Below, one piece after another: positions 1-8,974 of a DNA stretch of 64,000 nt. The notes beneath the pieces were generated by a model, which saw nothing but the letters and a program-made list of their open reading frames with translations, had not been told where the DNA came from and did no database searches. Location of the stretch: positions 124,001 to 188,000 of the forward strand of contig NZ_KB895455.1 of NCBI RefSeq assembly GCF_000374865.1. The letters run 5' to 3'. Position 1 is the first letter of the stretch; the number at the start of each line of letters is the position of its first letter. The stretch is from Arthrobacter sp. 135MFCol5.1 (GTDB lineage: Bacteria; Actinomycetota; Actinomycetes; Actinomycetales; Micrococcaceae). Made by a program: the position numbers and the translations under genes.

Positions 1-188
1 GGGCCGGTGGAGGCGAGCCGGCCGCCGGCTCCCATGAAGAGGCCCACGCCGATGGCGCCGCCCATGGCGATCATGGTGACGTGGCGTCGGCCCAGGGTCT
101 TGCTGTAGCCCTCGGCGCTGAGGGAGGAGTCGACGGCGGCGGTTGCCGCGGCGGTGTTCTTGAGGTCTGTGGGGGTACTTTGAGGCAC
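1..188 (-). CDS. Amino acid permease (APC/AAT family), N-terminal fragment
   Basis: Only the first 62 codons lie in the window; the gene continues past position 1. After a Ser/Thr/Ala-rich start the protein reads [20 protein letters not shown] followed by a glycine-rich first membrane helix with [10 protein letters not shown]. This is the conserved opening of amino-acid permeases of the asparagine/GABA/D-serine type. The GTG at 186-188 is chosen because an AAGGAA ribosome site lies about 6 nt upstream. It should be a cytoplasmic-membrane proton symporter for an amino acid. The substrate cannot be told from this fragment. It is transcribed away from the CPBP gene, so the 189-392 gap holds divergent promoters. 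Confidence 0.8.
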   Translation of the reverse strand, partial: MPQSTPTDLKNTAAATAAVDSSLSAEGYSKTLGRRHVTMIAMGGAIGVGLFMGAGGRLASTG

Positions 189-381
189 AACTGTTCCTTG
201 TGGGTTGGGGGTTGGCCGCATCCGGAATCCGTATGATATGGCTCACAAAATTCGGCCTTAGGGCCAAGAAACCAGCGATTGTGAGCGTAAATCATCGAGT
301 AGCCGAAGCTTCACGCGGCCTGTCCATACTACAAGACCGGGCGCCGGGTACGTGACGCGCGCTACACGGCACCCCCGGCGA

Positions 382-387
382 TAGGCT
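382..387 (+). promoter_or_regulatory. Putative -10 element (TAGGCT) close to the CPBP start
   Basis: TAGGCT lies 5 nt before the ATG at 393, and no Shine-Dalgarno sequence fits in between. This arrangement suggests a leaderless or nearly leaderless mRNA. The spacing is slightly shorter than at the other leaderless candidates in this window. Confidence 0.4.
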
Positions 388-392
388 GAAGC

Positions 393-1154
393 ATGGCCAC
401 AGCCCATCGCATACCACCCGCTCCACAGCCACAGCTGTACCGTTTTTCCCGACTGGACCTGGCGGCGCTCTGCCTCTACGTGGCCATCGCGGGATTCTTC
501 GCTGCGGCCGGCGACCTGGTGGCCCCTTTCCTGCGGCAGATTGCGCCGTCCCCGGCCGCCGCCTCGTATGCGGTGAACCTGCTGTTCTATTCCTCGGTGG
601 GAATCGTGGCGCTGTTGGCCGCCCGGAAAGTAGTGGCGCGCGACCTCAAAGTCCTGGCGACCCGGCCGTGGTTCACCCTGCTAATGGTTCCGGCCGCGGT
701 CATCGCGATGCTGGTCCTGACCGCGGTCCTGGTGGCGCTGAACGGGCAGGTGGAAACGTCCGCCAACCAGGCAGGCCTGCAGGCCCTGATACAGCAGGTG
801 CCGCCCTGGCTCATGGTGCCGCTGTTGGTGGTGGTGGGACCATTCGTGGAGGAATACATCTTCCGCCACCTGCTGATCGGCAAGCTGGGCAGGCGGGTGA
901 ACATCTGGATCTGCTGCGTCCTGTCGGCAGTGCTGTTCGCGGCGATGCACATCGTGGGGCAGGAGGCCATCACCCTCACGGCACTGCTTCCCTACCTGGC
1001 CATGGGGGCCACGCTGGTGTTCGTCTACGTATGGACCGGGAAGAACGTCATGTTTTCCTATTTCGTCCACGCCGCCAAGAACCTGCTGGCCGTGGTCCTG
1101 GTCTACTCCATCCCGCCGGAACTGTTCGAGCAGATGCAGCACGTCCAGGCGTAA
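393..1154 (+). CDS. CPBP family intramembrane metalloprotease
   Basis: A 253-residue integral membrane protein with several hydrophobic helices. The CPBP (Abi/CAAX prenyl protease 2-like) motifs are visible: EEYIFR at residues 153-158 (EExxxR), then FAAMH around residue 186, and a final FVHAAKN with a histidine and asparagine near residue 225. In this family the glutamates and histidines form the intramembrane active site. Members process prenylated proteins or peptides or protect against bacteriocins, and the substrate here is unknown. The gene stands alone between a divergent permease and a convergent lyase-like gene that ends 20 bp away. Confidence 0.85.
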   Translation: MATAHRIPPAPQPQLYRFSRLDLAALCLYVAIAGFFAAAGDLVAPFLRQIAPSPAAASYAVNLLFYSSVGIVALLAARKVVARDLKVLATRPWFTLLMVPAAVIAMLVLTAVLVALNGQVETSANQAGLQALIQQVPPWLMVPLLVVVGPFVEEYIFRHLLIGKLGRRVNIWICCVLSAVLFAAMHIVGQEAITLTALLPYLAMGATLVFVYVWTGKNVMFSYFVHAAKNLLAVVLVYSIPPELFEQMQHVQA

Positions 1155-1174
1155 GCCGGCGCTCGGTCCCGGCG

Positions 1175-2899
1175 TCAGTCCGCCAGCGTGTACCCGCGCA
1201 CCGTGAAGCGGTGCGTGCCGCTGGTCCGCCCCGTGATGTAGACCTTGGTGCCGCCGGCCGTGTTCGTGCCGCCCAGGTAGCGGTAGCTTTCACCCGGGTT
1301 GTAGGTGGCAGGAGTATCCGGATCTGCGGGCAGCCCGGGTCCAAACTCAATCACGTCCGCGCCCACCCGGTACGTGCCGGTACCGCCCACCAGCTGGAAG
1401 GTTCCGTGCGCACCTGCCGGCTCCACGCCGTCGAGCACCCCGCCGGGCTGGAAGGTCAGCTCGAGCGCGAAAGCCGTGTGCGTTCCTTCGAACCCAATGT
1501 CCAGGCCTACCTCCCCGCCTGCTGCCTTGATCCTGATCTCCGTGGCAAGCCGGTGGACGTCGGCGGCGCGCGAACTGAACTCCATGCCCGCGCTGAAACG
1601 GCCTTCATGCTCCAAGGCGTATATGCCATCAGGGTGCTGCCTGGCCGGCGGCAGGGGCTGGTAGAAGTTGGCTTCCAGCTGCTCGGCGAGCACCAGCACG
1701 CCGCCCTGCCGCACCGTGTCCTGGCTGCGGAAAGGGCCCAGGTCGAAGAAACTCCTGGACAGCCGCAGATCGGACAGCACGGCCGCGCCGTGCCCGAAGC
1801 GGAGGAAGGTGGGGTTGGTGGCAAGCCCGGAGCCGACGCCCGGAACCAGGGGGTCGCAGCCGCCGAACACGGTGGCCACGGACCCTGCTCCGCGGAACCG
1901 GTAGGCGCCGCAACTCTCGAGCGCCGCCGCGGCCGGAGCGAGGGGTGCCGGCAGCGCGGCGGCGTGCGACGGCGGATCGGCCGGCAGGGCCGCTGACAGC
2001 CAGGGGTCCAGCCGGGTGAGGGCAAGCAGTTTCGCGGGCTCGTGCAGGGGCAGCCGGGCCAGCCAGGTGGCTGCCGCGGCGAAATCGGCCCGGCCGTCCT
2101 GGGCCGCCAGCCGGCGGTACAGGTGAAGGAACGGGGCGGCGCCGAATTGCATCCACTGGTCCTGCCGGCGGGAGAAGACGGATTCCACGGTGCCGTCGGC
2201 GTTGAACCAAGGCAGGAAGGCGGCGAGGTTCCGCCGGACGTGGTCCAGGAGGTCCGTCCGGCCCGTGGCGTCCGCGATGGTCAGCAGCGAGGGATTGGTC
2301 ACGGCAGTGGCGTACAAGGGGCTGCGCTCGGAGTACATGCCGTCGGGGAGCTGGTCGATGCCCTCGGCCAGCCATTGTTCGATCCGGGCGCCGATGTCCT
2401 GCCGCGGGTGCAGCGTGTTGATCTGCGCCAGGGCGGCGGAGAGCTCCCAGCGGTGGTTTGGGGTGTGGACGCCGCCTGCCACCATGGCGTCAACGGACGT
2501 GGCGATGATGGCCTCGAGCCGCTCGTCCACCTCCGCCAGGAGGGCGTCAGGGGTTTCCGTGCCGCGGACCAGCCGCACCGCCAGGCAGGCGTCGTTCAGG
2601 GTGAACGCGGAGTCCGGCGGCGAGGACAGGTTGGTGCCGTCGAACAGGCCGGTGGGCCCTTGGAGGGTCTCCAACCGGTCCAGGCACCGCCGCATCGCCG
2701 TGGCAAGGGTTTCCTGCATAAAGTAGCCGGAGCCGGGCTCGGTGAAGACGGCGGCCAGGGCCAGCAGCCTGGCCATGGCCGGCCGGTGCGCCAAGGCCCG
2801 CACGTCGTCGTCGTGGGTTGCCAGGAACGCCGCGACCTCCCGGTCCGCTTCTGCCGCCACCCGCGCCTGGAAGGCTGTGTCCGTTGTTGCTGTCTGCAC
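1175..2899 (-). CDS. Putative heparinase/polysaccharide-lyase-like protein, specificity unknown
   Basis: A 574-residue protein without a signal peptide, so probably cytoplasmic. The first ~330 residues are helical and resemble an alpha/alpha-toroid domain, with the motifs HTPNHRW and YSERSPLYATAV. The last ~200 residues look beta-rich. That two-part plan is typical of heparinase II/III-like and related polysaccharide lyases, but I cannot assign a family. The GTG start at 2899 is preceded by AAAGG. It is the last gene of an ABC importer operon (binding protein, two permeases, then this gene), about 40 nt after the second permease. It most likely degrades the imported oligosaccharide. Confidence 0.55.
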   Translation of the reverse strand: MQTATTDTAFQARVAAEADREVAAFLATHDDDVRALAHRPAMARLLALAAVFTEPGSGYFMQETLATAMRRCLDRLETLQGPTGLFDGTNLSSPPDSAFTLNDACLAVRLVRGTETPDALLAEVDERLEAIIATSVDAMVAGGVHTPNHRWELSAALAQINTLHPRQDIGARIEQWLAEGIDQLPDGMYSERSPLYATAVTNPSLLTIADATGRTDLLDHVRRNLAAFLPWFNADGTVESVFSRRQDQWMQFGAAPFLHLYRRLAAQDGRADFAAAATWLARLPLHEPAKLLALTRLDPWLSAALPADPPSHAAALPAPLAPAAAALESCGAYRFRGAGSVATVFGGCDPLVPGVGSGLATNPTFLRFGHGAAVLSDLRLSRSFFDLGPFRSQDTVRQGGVLVLAEQLEANFYQPLPPARQHPDGIYALEHEGRFSAGMEFSSRAADVHRLATEIRIKAAGGEVGLDIGFEGTHTAFALELTFQPGGVLDGVEPAGAHGTFQLVGGTGTYRVGADVIEFGPGLPADPDTPATYNPGESYRYLGGTNTAGGTKVYITGRTSGTHRFTVRGYTLAD

Positions 2900-2938
2900 T
2901 GTTGCTGCCTTTCACCGGCCCGCCGTGGCGGGACCGTC

Positions 2939-3871
2939 CTAATCCTTCAGCCCGGCGCTGACGTCTGCGTTGAGCACGTATTTCTGGAAGACGAAGAACA
3001 CCAGGACCAGCGGCAGGAGCGAGATCACCGAGGCCCCCAGGAGCACCGGCCAGTCGATGTTTTCCGCCCCCACGATGCTCCGCAGCGCCACCTGCAGGGT
3101 GTACCACTTGGGGTCGTTGAGCACGATCAGGGGCCAGATGTAGTCGTTCCACCGCCACTGGAACGAAAAGATGGCCAGCGTGAACAGGATGGGCTTGGAC
3201 AACGGGAGCATGATCCGGAAGAAGATGGCCAGCTCGCCCGCGCCGTCGATCCTGGCGGAGTGCAGCAGGTCATCCGGAACCGTGAGGAAGAACTGCCGGA
3301 ACATGAACACCCCGGTGGCCGTGAGTACCGACGGGACGATGATGCCGGCCAGCGAGTTGTAGAGGCCCAGGTCCCGGATGACCGAGAACGTGGGGTTCAG
3401 GATTACCTCGGTGGGCAGCATGGTGGTGGCCAGGATGCATACGAAGAACAGCCGGGTGCCCTTGTTGTTGTACTTGGCCAGCGCATATCCGGTGCAGGCG
3501 CTGAAGAAGACCGTCAGAACCGTGGTGGTGATGGAGACTGTGGCCGTGTTCAGGAAGTACTGCGCAAAGTCCACCCGTTCCCATGCGTCCACGAAGCCTT
3601 GGAAGGTCCATTCCCGGGGAATCATGGACAGCGGGTAGCTGAAGAGTTCGCTGCCGGGCTTGAAAGAGCTGAGCAGGAACCAGAGCAGGGGTAGCGCGTA
3701 GATGGCGGCGATCACCCACATCAGCAGGGTCAGCGGGATGGAGGCCTTGGCCCGGATCTCCCGGTTGCCCGGCTGGGTGCGGCCGTCCCTGCGGCGTGGT
3801 GCTGGGTCGTTCCGGGTTGGTTGGGCGTGTTCCTCCGCTACCGCGGGAGGCAGGTTGGCAGCTGTTGCCAC
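2939..3871 (-). CDS. Carbohydrate ABC transporter permease (MalG type)
   Basis: A 310-residue membrane protein with the MalG-type layout: an N-terminal helix (LTLLMWVIAAIYALPLLWF), a periplasmic stretch, and the EAA loop near ELAIFFRIMLPLSKPIL, which contacts the ATPase. The cytoplasmic N-terminal tail of about 45 residues is rich in Pro, Arg and Asn. The GTG start at 3871 lies 3 nt after the stop of the partner permease, so translation is coupled. No ATPase gene is in the operon, which suggests a shared MsiK-type ATPase encoded elsewhere, as is common in actinobacteria. Confidence 0.9.
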   Translation of the reverse strand: MATAANLPPAVAEEHAQPTRNDPAPRRRDGRTQPGNREIRAKASIPLTLLMWVIAAIYALPLLWFLLSSFKPGSELFSYPLSMIPREWTFQGFVDAWERVDFAQYFLNTATVSITTTVLTVFFSACTGYALAKYNNKGTRLFFVCILATTMLPTEVILNPTFSVIRDLGLYNSLAGIIVPSVLTATGVFMFRQFFLTVPDDLLHSARIDGAGELAIFFRIMLPLSKPILFTLAIFSFQWRWNDYIWPLIVLNDPKWYTLQVALRSIVGAENIDWPVLLGASVISLLPLVLVFFVFQKYVLNADVSAGLKD

Positions 3872-3874
3872 GGG

Positions 3875-4816
3875 TCAGCCCTTCTTCCTGTTGAACCGGA
3901 GCTGGATGAGGGCGATGGCCAGCAGGACCACCATCAGCACCATGGAGGCGGCGCTGGCGTAGCCCACCTTTGACTGCTCGAAACCGGTTTTGTAGATGTA
4001 TTGCACGATCAGGGTGTTCTGCGTTCCGGGGCCGCCGCCGGTCAGCGCCTGGATCATGGCGAATTCCTTCATGGCATGGATGGTGGAGAGCAGGATCACC
4101 ATGAACGACGTCGGCGCGATGCCCGGCAGGGTGACGTGCCGGAAACGTTGCCAGGCGTTGGCCCCATCGAGTTCCGCGGCCTCCAACAGGGATTCCGGAA
4201 TGTTCTTCAGCGCGGCGATGAACAGCAGCATGTTGAAGGCAGTGCCGCCCCACGCCGAGGCGAAGATCACCACGGCGAGGGCCAGGTTGCCGTCGCTGGA
4301 CCATGGCAGCGGATTCCCGCCCAAGCCGGAAATCAGGAAGTTAATGAAGCCGAAGTCCTGGCCGAACAGCCACTTCCAGATGACGCCCACCACGATGGGC
4401 GAAATGAGCCAGGGCAGGAAGATCACGGTCTTTGCCGCTGTGCGTCCGCGGACGGCTTTGCTGACGAGCAACGCGGCCACGCCCAGGGAGCAGACGTAGA
4501 CCAGCGGGACCGACAGGACCGTGTACACGAAGGTCCGGCCCAGGGCGGCGTAGAACGAGCCGTCAGCGAAGAGCTTCTGGAAGTTGGCCAGGCCGATGAA
4601 GTGCAGCTTGCCGATTCCGCGGTAGTCCGTGAAGGAGTACAGCATGCCCAGCGCTCCCGGCCAAACAAAGAACACCAGGAAGAGCACCACGTTGACGCCG
4701 ATGAGGACCAGCGGGGCGATGACGTAGCGGTTGCGGCGCTTCAGCGCCGACTTGCTGCGGACCGGCCCCGGCTGCGGTGCCGGGGCCGCCGTCGGAGTGA
4801 TGGTTGGTTGTGCCAC
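3875..4816 (-). CDS. Sugar ABC transporter permease (MalF type)
   Basis: A 313-residue membrane protein with an N-terminal hydrophobic helix (VIAPLVLIGVNVVLFLVFFV) and an EAA loop around ESLLEAAELDGANAWQRF, which is diagnostic for sugar-importer inner-membrane subunits. It starts with GTG at 4816, 4 nt after the binding-protein stop. It pairs with the downstream MalG-type subunit to form the channel. The sugar is unknown, but the downstream lyase-like gene suggests an oligosaccharide from an acidic or modified polysaccharide. Confidence 0.9.
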   Translation of the reverse strand: MAQPTITPTAAPAPQPGPVRSKSALKRRNRYVIAPLVLIGVNVVLFLVFFVWPGALGMLYSFTDYRGIGKLHFIGLANFQKLFADGSFYAALGRTFVYTVLSVPLVYVCSLGVAALLVSKAVRGRTAAKTVIFLPWLISPIVVGVIWKWLFGQDFGFINFLISGLGGNPLPWSSDGNLALAVVIFASAWGGTAFNMLLFIAALKNIPESLLEAAELDGANAWQRFRHVTLPGIAPTSFMVILLSTIHAMKEFAMIQALTGGGPGTQNTLIVQYIYKTGFEQSKVGYASAASMVLMVVLLAIALIQLRFNRKKG

Positions 4817-4820
4817 GGGA

Positions 4821-6098
4821 TCAGGCCCCGTTGTAGAGCTTCACGATGTTGTCCACCGTGGTCTTGGCGTCCTGGCCGCCGGAGAGCATCTTGACGGTCT
4901 CCTCCCGGAGCGGATCGCCGGAGAACGGGGTCTCGGCGTAAGCCTCGATGACCACGCGCTTGATGGCGTTGTCCCCCTTCGCCTGGTTGCCGGCGATTTG
5001 CTTTTGGTAAAGCTCGAACGATGCCTGCTGGAACGGGTAGTCCACCTTCAGGTCCTTGACCGGCAGGTAGCCGCCGGTCTTGGCGAACTCGGTGTAGTTG
5101 GCGTCGTTGTAGAACCAGTCAATGAACTTCCTGGCTTCCTCATCTGCGCCGGTGTCCTTGAAGGCGACCATGAATCCGCCGCCGAGGTTGGTGGCGTTGA
5201 CGTCCTTCTTGGGCAGCGGAACGGACAGCCATTCGAAGTCCTTGATGTTCTTGTTGAAGTCCGCCACCTGCCAGCTGCCGGAGTAGTAGGCGGCCACCTG
5301 GCCGCTCTTGAACATGGCGTTGCCGTCCTCGCCGCTGAGCCAGACGGACTTGGGCATGGTCTGGTCGTCGTTGATCTTCTTGAAGTACTCCAGGGTCTCC
5401 ACGGCTTTGCTGTCGCCGGTGTACTTGCCGTTTTCCTTGGCGAAGGCGGTGCTGCCGAATTCGTACATCATGGCGCGCAGCCGGTGGCCGGAGCGGTCCA
5501 TCACCACGCCGTACTTGGCGCCTGCCTTCTCGCGGACCTGGTTCACGGCTGCGATGAACTCATCCCAGGTCCAGGTGGTGTCGATCGATGTCGGGAAGGC
5601 GACGCCGGCCTTGGTGAACAAGCTCTTGTTGATGAAGAGCCCCACGGCGGTGAGGTCGGAGGGGATGGCGGGGATAATGCCGTCCGGCGATTGCTGCAGG
5701 AAGTTGGGATCGATGTTGTGGGATTTGGCGATGTCCGTGAGGTCCTGGAGCTGGTTGGCCCACAGCGGGTCGAGGCCGGTGACGCGGGCCAGCGCCGGAA
5801 GGTCGTTCGCAGTGGCCGCGTTCTTCAGCTTGGTGGTGATGTCCGCGGTGGGGACGTCGACAACCTCGATGGTGATCCCGGTGGCTTCCTTGTACTTCTT
5901 GGCGGCGGCGGCGAACGCACCGCCCTGGTTGGTGTCGCCGGACAGGATAAGCTGCAGCGTCTTGGCGCCGCCATCCGATGAGCTCCCTGCCCCTCCTCCA
6001 CTGCAGGCGGTGAGGCCGGCAGCCAGGGCCGACAGTCCGAAGGCCGTCAGCCCAAACTGGCGGCGGGTAATGCTGGAGATTCTTGTCGTCTCTGACAA
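4821..6098 (-). CDS. Sugar-binding lipoprotein of an ABC importer
   Basis: A 425-residue extracellular solute-binding protein (family 1). The N-terminus has a twin-arginine motif (TRRQFG), a hydrophobic stretch and a lipobox LTAC, so it is probably a Tat-exported lipoprotein. The mature part contains the family features TWTWDEFIAAVNQV and NAMFKSGQVAAYYSGSW. The best start is a TTG at 6098 with AGGAC 6 nt upstream; I see no better ATG or GTG. It is the first gene of the operon with two permeases and a lyase-like protein, and its promoter region holds a perfect 14-bp palindrome. Confidence 0.88.
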   Translation of the reverse strand: MSETTRISSITRRQFGLTAFGLSALAAGLTACSGGGAGSSSDGGAKTLQLILSGDTNQGGAFAAAAKKYKEATGITIEVVDVPTADITTKLKNAATANDLPALARVTGLDPLWANQLQDLTDIAKSHNIDPNFLQQSPDGIIPAIPSDLTAVGLFINKSLFTKAGVAFPTSIDTTWTWDEFIAAVNQVREKAGAKYGVVMDRSGHRLRAMMYEFGSTAFAKENGKYTGDSKAVETLEYFKKINDDQTMPKSVWLSGEDGNAMFKSGQVAAYYSGSWQVADFNKNIKDFEWLSVPLPKKDVNATNLGGGFMVAFKDTGADEEARKFIDWFYNDANYTEFAKTGGYLPVKDLKVDYPFQQASFELYQKQIAGNQAKGDNAIKRVVIEAYAETPFSGDPLREETVKMLSGGQDAKTTVDNIVKLYNGA

Positions 6099-6156
6099 TG
6101 CTCTGTCCTGTCTCTCGCGATAGCGGGGAAAACCCTTTCCGCTAGAAACTGTGACC

Positions 6157-6177
6157 TATGTCATGACATATTGTCAA
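6157..6177 (-). promoter_or_regulatory. -35-like TTGACA with a 14-bp palindromic operator
   Basis: TATGTCATGACATA at 6157-6170 is a perfect palindrome. On the minus strand a consensus TTGACA (6172-6177) lies 1 bp upstream of it. The palindrome would therefore sit in the spacer of the promoter of the binding-protein operon, a natural repressor site. The shape is like GntR-family operators. No clear -10 could be placed. Confidence 0.5.
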
Positions 6178-6249
6178 GAATACTTTTGGACGGCGTCAGG
6201 ATGGGCCGCCCACCCGCGTCAGCCCCTTCCCCAACTCCGCCGCCGCCCT

Positions 6250-6255
6250 TACCGT
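6250..6255 (+). promoter_or_regulatory. Putative -10 (TACCGT) for leaderless VOC mRNA
   Basis: TACCGT ends 6 nt before the ATG at 6262. That places the expected transcription start at the first base of the start codon. No ribosome-binding site is present. Confidence 0.45.
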
Positions 6256-6261
6256 GGACGG

Positions 6262-6702
6262 ATGGGACTGAATATCCAAATCGTGATCGACTCGTCAAAC
6301 CCGCATGAGCTCGCCGACTGGTGGGCCGAAACCTTGCAGTGGGCGGTGGAACCACAGGATGCCGGCTTCATCCGTTCCATGATCGAGCAGGGCTACGCCA
6401 CCGGGGACCAGACCATAACGCACCGCGGAAACCTCGTGTGGAAGGACGGCGCCGCCATCCGGCCGCCCGAGGAAATAGAAGCCAAAGCCCCCGCGCGTCG
6501 CATGCTCTTCCAGACCGCCCCCGAGCAGAAAACCGTGAAAAACCGCGTGCACTGGGACGTGCGGCTGGACGGCCGGGACAAGGACGAGGTGCGGGGCGAA
6601 CTCGAGGCGCGAGGCGCCACTTTCCTGTGGACGGCCGGGCAAGGGCCGCATTCCTGGCACACCATGGCGGACCCCGAGGGCAACGAGTTCTGCATCAGCT
6701 GA
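6262..6702 (+). CDS. VOC (glyoxalase/bleomycin-resistance-like) family protein
   Basis: A 146-residue protein. The start NIQIVIDSSNPHELADWWAE and the end ADPEGNEFCIS are the standard first and last strands of vicinal-oxygen-chelate proteins. A central HWDVRLDG supplies a second possible metal-ligand histidine. The reading frame opens further upstream, but the ATG at 6262 matches both the domain boundary and a -10 element 6 nt before it. The catalytic role is unknown. It lies just upstream of menB, 22 bp away, but menB seems to have its own promoter. Confidence 0.8.
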   Translation: MGLNIQIVIDSSNPHELADWWAETLQWAVEPQDAGFIRSMIEQGYATGDQTITHRGNLVWKDGAAIRPPEEIEAKAPARRMLFQTAPEQKTVKNRVHWDVRLDGRDKDEVRGELEARGATFLWTAGQGPHSWHTMADPEGNEFCIS

Positions 6703-6712
6703 CGCCGATTAC

Positions 6713-6718
6713 TAGACT
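6713..6718 (+). promoter_or_regulatory. Putative -10 (TAGACT) for leaderless menB mRNA
   Basis: TAGACT ends 6 nt before the GTG start of menB at 6725. The predicted transcription start is the G of that GTG, and no Shine-Dalgarno site exists in between. Confidence 0.55.
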
Positions 6719-6724
6719 TGGACG

Positions 6725-7693
6725 GTGAGCAACCAGATCCCCGCCCCGGTGTCCGACGTCTTCGATCCCACGCGCTGGCGGGTGGTTTCCGGCTTCGAGG
6801 ACTTCCAGGACATGACCTACCACCGGCAGGTGGAGCGGGATTCCGACGGCGGCTGGGTGCGTGACCTGCCCACGGTCCGCATCGCATTCAACCGGCCGGA
6901 GGTCCGCAACGCGTTCCGTCCAGGCACCGTGGATGAGCTGTACCGCGCCATGGACCACGCCCGCATGACCCCGGACGTTGCCACCGTGCTGCTCACCGGC
7001 AACGGCCCCTCCCCCAAGGACGGCGGCCACTCCTTCTGCTCGGGCGGCGACCAGCGGATCCGGGGCCGGGACGGCTATCGGTACGTAGTACAAAACACAG
7101 CCGACGGCGAGACCCAGGAGACCATCGACCCCGCCCGTGCCGGACGGCTCCACATCCTCGAAGTCCAGCGGCTCATGCGGACCATGCCCAAGGTGGTCAT
7201 CGCCGTCGTCAACGGCTGGGCGGCCGGCGGCGGGCACTCGCTGCACGTCGTCTCAGACCTCACCATCGCGTCCCGGCAGCACGGCAAGTTCAAACAGACC
7301 GACGCCACGGTAGGCAGTTTCGACGCCGGCTACGGTTCGGCTCTGCTGGCGCGGCAGGTGGGCCAAAAGGCCGCCCGCGAAATCTTCTTCCTCGCCCGCG
7401 AATATTCCGCTGAGGACATGGTTCGGATGGGCGCCGTAAACGAGGCTGTAGACCACGCGCGGCTGGAGGAAGTGGCGCTGGAATACGCGGCGGACATCGC
7501 CCGGCAGTCGCCCCAGGCCATCCGCATGCTGAAGTTTGCCTTCAACCTGGCCGACGACGGCCTGGCGGGCCAGCAGGTGTTTGCCGGCGAGGCGACCCGG
7601 CTGGCCTACATGACCGACGAGGCCGTGGAAGGAAAGGAAGCCTTCCTGCAAAAACGCGACCCCGACTGGTCACGCTTCCCGCACTATTTCTAA
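6725..7693 (+). CDS. menB: 1,4-dihydroxy-2-naphthoyl-CoA synthase
   Basis: A 322-residue crotonase-fold enzyme of menaquinone synthesis. It closes the ring of o-succinylbenzoyl-CoA to give 1,4-dihydroxy-2-naphthoyl-CoA. MenB-specific features are visible: FNRPEVRNAFRPGTVDEL near the start, SGGDQRIRGRDGY in the active site, GGGHSLHVVSDLTIAS for the oxyanion hole, and a C-terminus ending in KRDPDWSRFPHYF. Actinobacterial MenB proteins carry an N-terminal extension like the one here. The start is GTG. menE follows after 12 bp and menA after that. Confidence 0.95.
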   Translation: MSNQIPAPVSDVFDPTRWRVVSGFEDFQDMTYHRQVERDSDGGWVRDLPTVRIAFNRPEVRNAFRPGTVDELYRAMDHARMTPDVATVLLTGNGPSPKDGGHSFCSGGDQRIRGRDGYRYVVQNTADGETQETIDPARAGRLHILEVQRLMRTMPKVVIAVVNGWAAGGGHSLHVVSDLTIASRQHGKFKQTDATVGSFDAGYGSALLARQVGQKAAREIFFLAREYSAEDMVRMGAVNEAVDHARLEEVALEYAADIARQSPQAIRMLKFAFNLADDGLAGQQVFAGEATRLAYMTDEAVEGKEAFLQKRDPDWSRFPHYF

Positions 7694-7705
7694 GAAGGGA
7701 CGGCA

Positions 7706-8899
7706 ATGAACAGCGACGAATCACCGGCCGCCGGCACCGGCGGCCCCCTCAACATCGAACCGGCCCTGAAAGCCCTCGCGGCCGCCCTCCACGGCGAGGG
7801 CCCCGCCGTCGAACTCTCCGTCGGGGCAGACGGGACACTGGTGGTGGGGCACGTGGAAACCCCCGGCTGCGACGACGCCGTGGCCGTGGTCCGCACGTCC
7901 GGATCCACCGGTACCCCCAAGGCGACGCTGCTGACGGTGGAGTCCCTGGCGGCCTCGTCCATGGCCACGGCGCTGCGGCTCAAGGGAGAGGGGCAGTGGT
8001 TGTTGGCCCTCCCCGTGCAGTTCGTTGCCGGAATCCAGGTGCTGGTGCGGTCCCTGTTCGCCGGGACCCGCCCCTGGGTCATGGACATGTCCGGCGGCTT
8101 CACGCCGGAGGCCTTCACCGCCGCAGCGCTGGAACTGACAGACAAAATCCGTTTCACCTCCCTGGTTCCCACCCAGCTCCAGCGGCTCCTGGATGACCCG
8201 TCGCCGGAAACCCTCGCGGTGCTCCGCCGGTTCAACGCCATCCTGCTGGGCGGCGCCCCCGCGCCGCAGTCCCTGCTGGCAGCTGCCCGGGACGCCGGCG
8301 TGCGGGTGATCACCACCTACGGTTCCGCCGAAACCTCCGGCGGCTGCATCTACGACGGCTACCCCTTGGAAGGCGTCTCTGTCCGGGTGGCCGCGGACGG
8401 CCGGATCCTCCTGGGCGGGGACACGGTGGCGGCCGGCTACATCGAGGCACCGGATGAAGAAACCGGGACGTTCTTCGAGGAGGACGGCGTGCGCTGGTAC
8501 CGCACCAGCGACCTCGGCTCCATCGACGACGACGGCCGCCTCACTGTGCTGGGCCGGGCCGACGACGTCATCATCACCGGCGGCATCAAGGTTTCCGCCG
8601 CGCACGTGCAGGAGCAGTTGGAACAGTCCGACGCCGTCTCCTCGGCGTTCGTTGCCGGCGTTCCCTCCGCGGAATGGGGCCAGGCCGTGGCCGCCTACGT
8701 GGCCCTTGCCGGGGACGGCGCTTCCGGGCACGAAGCCGCGGACTCCGCCGTCGTGCTCCAACAACAGTGGCAACAGCAACTGGGGGTCCTGGCACCCAAG
8801 ACCGTCCTCACCGCACCGGAGCTGCGGATGCTGCCAAACGGCAAACCCGACCGGCTCGCCATGACCGCGGAACTCAGTGCCCTGCACGAGGGAAAGTAG
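7706..8899 (+). CDS. menE: o-succinylbenzoate-CoA ligase
   Basis: A 397-residue AMP-forming acyl-CoA synthetase. It activates o-succinylbenzoate with ATP and CoA, the step just before MenB. The adenylate motif VRTSGSTGTPKATLLTVES and the hinge region GRADDVIITGGIKV are present. At under 400 residues it is short for the superfamily, as is usual for actinobacterial MenE. An AGAAGGGA ribosome site lies 6 nt before the ATG. It is transcribed with menB and menA. Confidence 0.93.
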   Translation: MNSDESPAAGTGGPLNIEPALKALAAALHGEGPAVELSVGADGTLVVGHVETPGCDDAVAVVRTSGSTGTPKATLLTVESLAASSMATALRLKGEGQWLLALPVQFVAGIQVLVRSLFAGTRPWVMDMSGGFTPEAFTAAALELTDKIRFTSLVPTQLQRLLDDPSPETLAVLRRFNAILLGGAPAPQSLLAAARDAGVRVITTYGSAETSGGCIYDGYPLEGVSVRVAADGRILLGGDTVAAGYIEAPDEETGTFFEEDGVRWYRTSDLGSIDDDGRLTVLGRADDVIITGGIKVSAAHVQEQLEQSDAVSSAFVAGVPSAEWGQAVAAYVALAGDGASGHEAADSAVVLQQQWQQQLGVLAPKTVLTAPELRMLPNGKPDRLAMTAELSALHEGK

Positions 8900-8974
8900 A
8901 GTGGACCTGCACCACCGCGGCGGGTGCGCCCGCTCCATCCTGCCGTCATATCGAAACAACACGAGGTACTAACC

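Noticed and set aside
668..3694. Long plus-strand frames (442 and 550 codons) opposite the ABC operon
   Set aside because: They are antisense to genes with clear protein motifs, have Arg/Gly/His-rich composition typical of GC-rich shadow frames, and lack domains.
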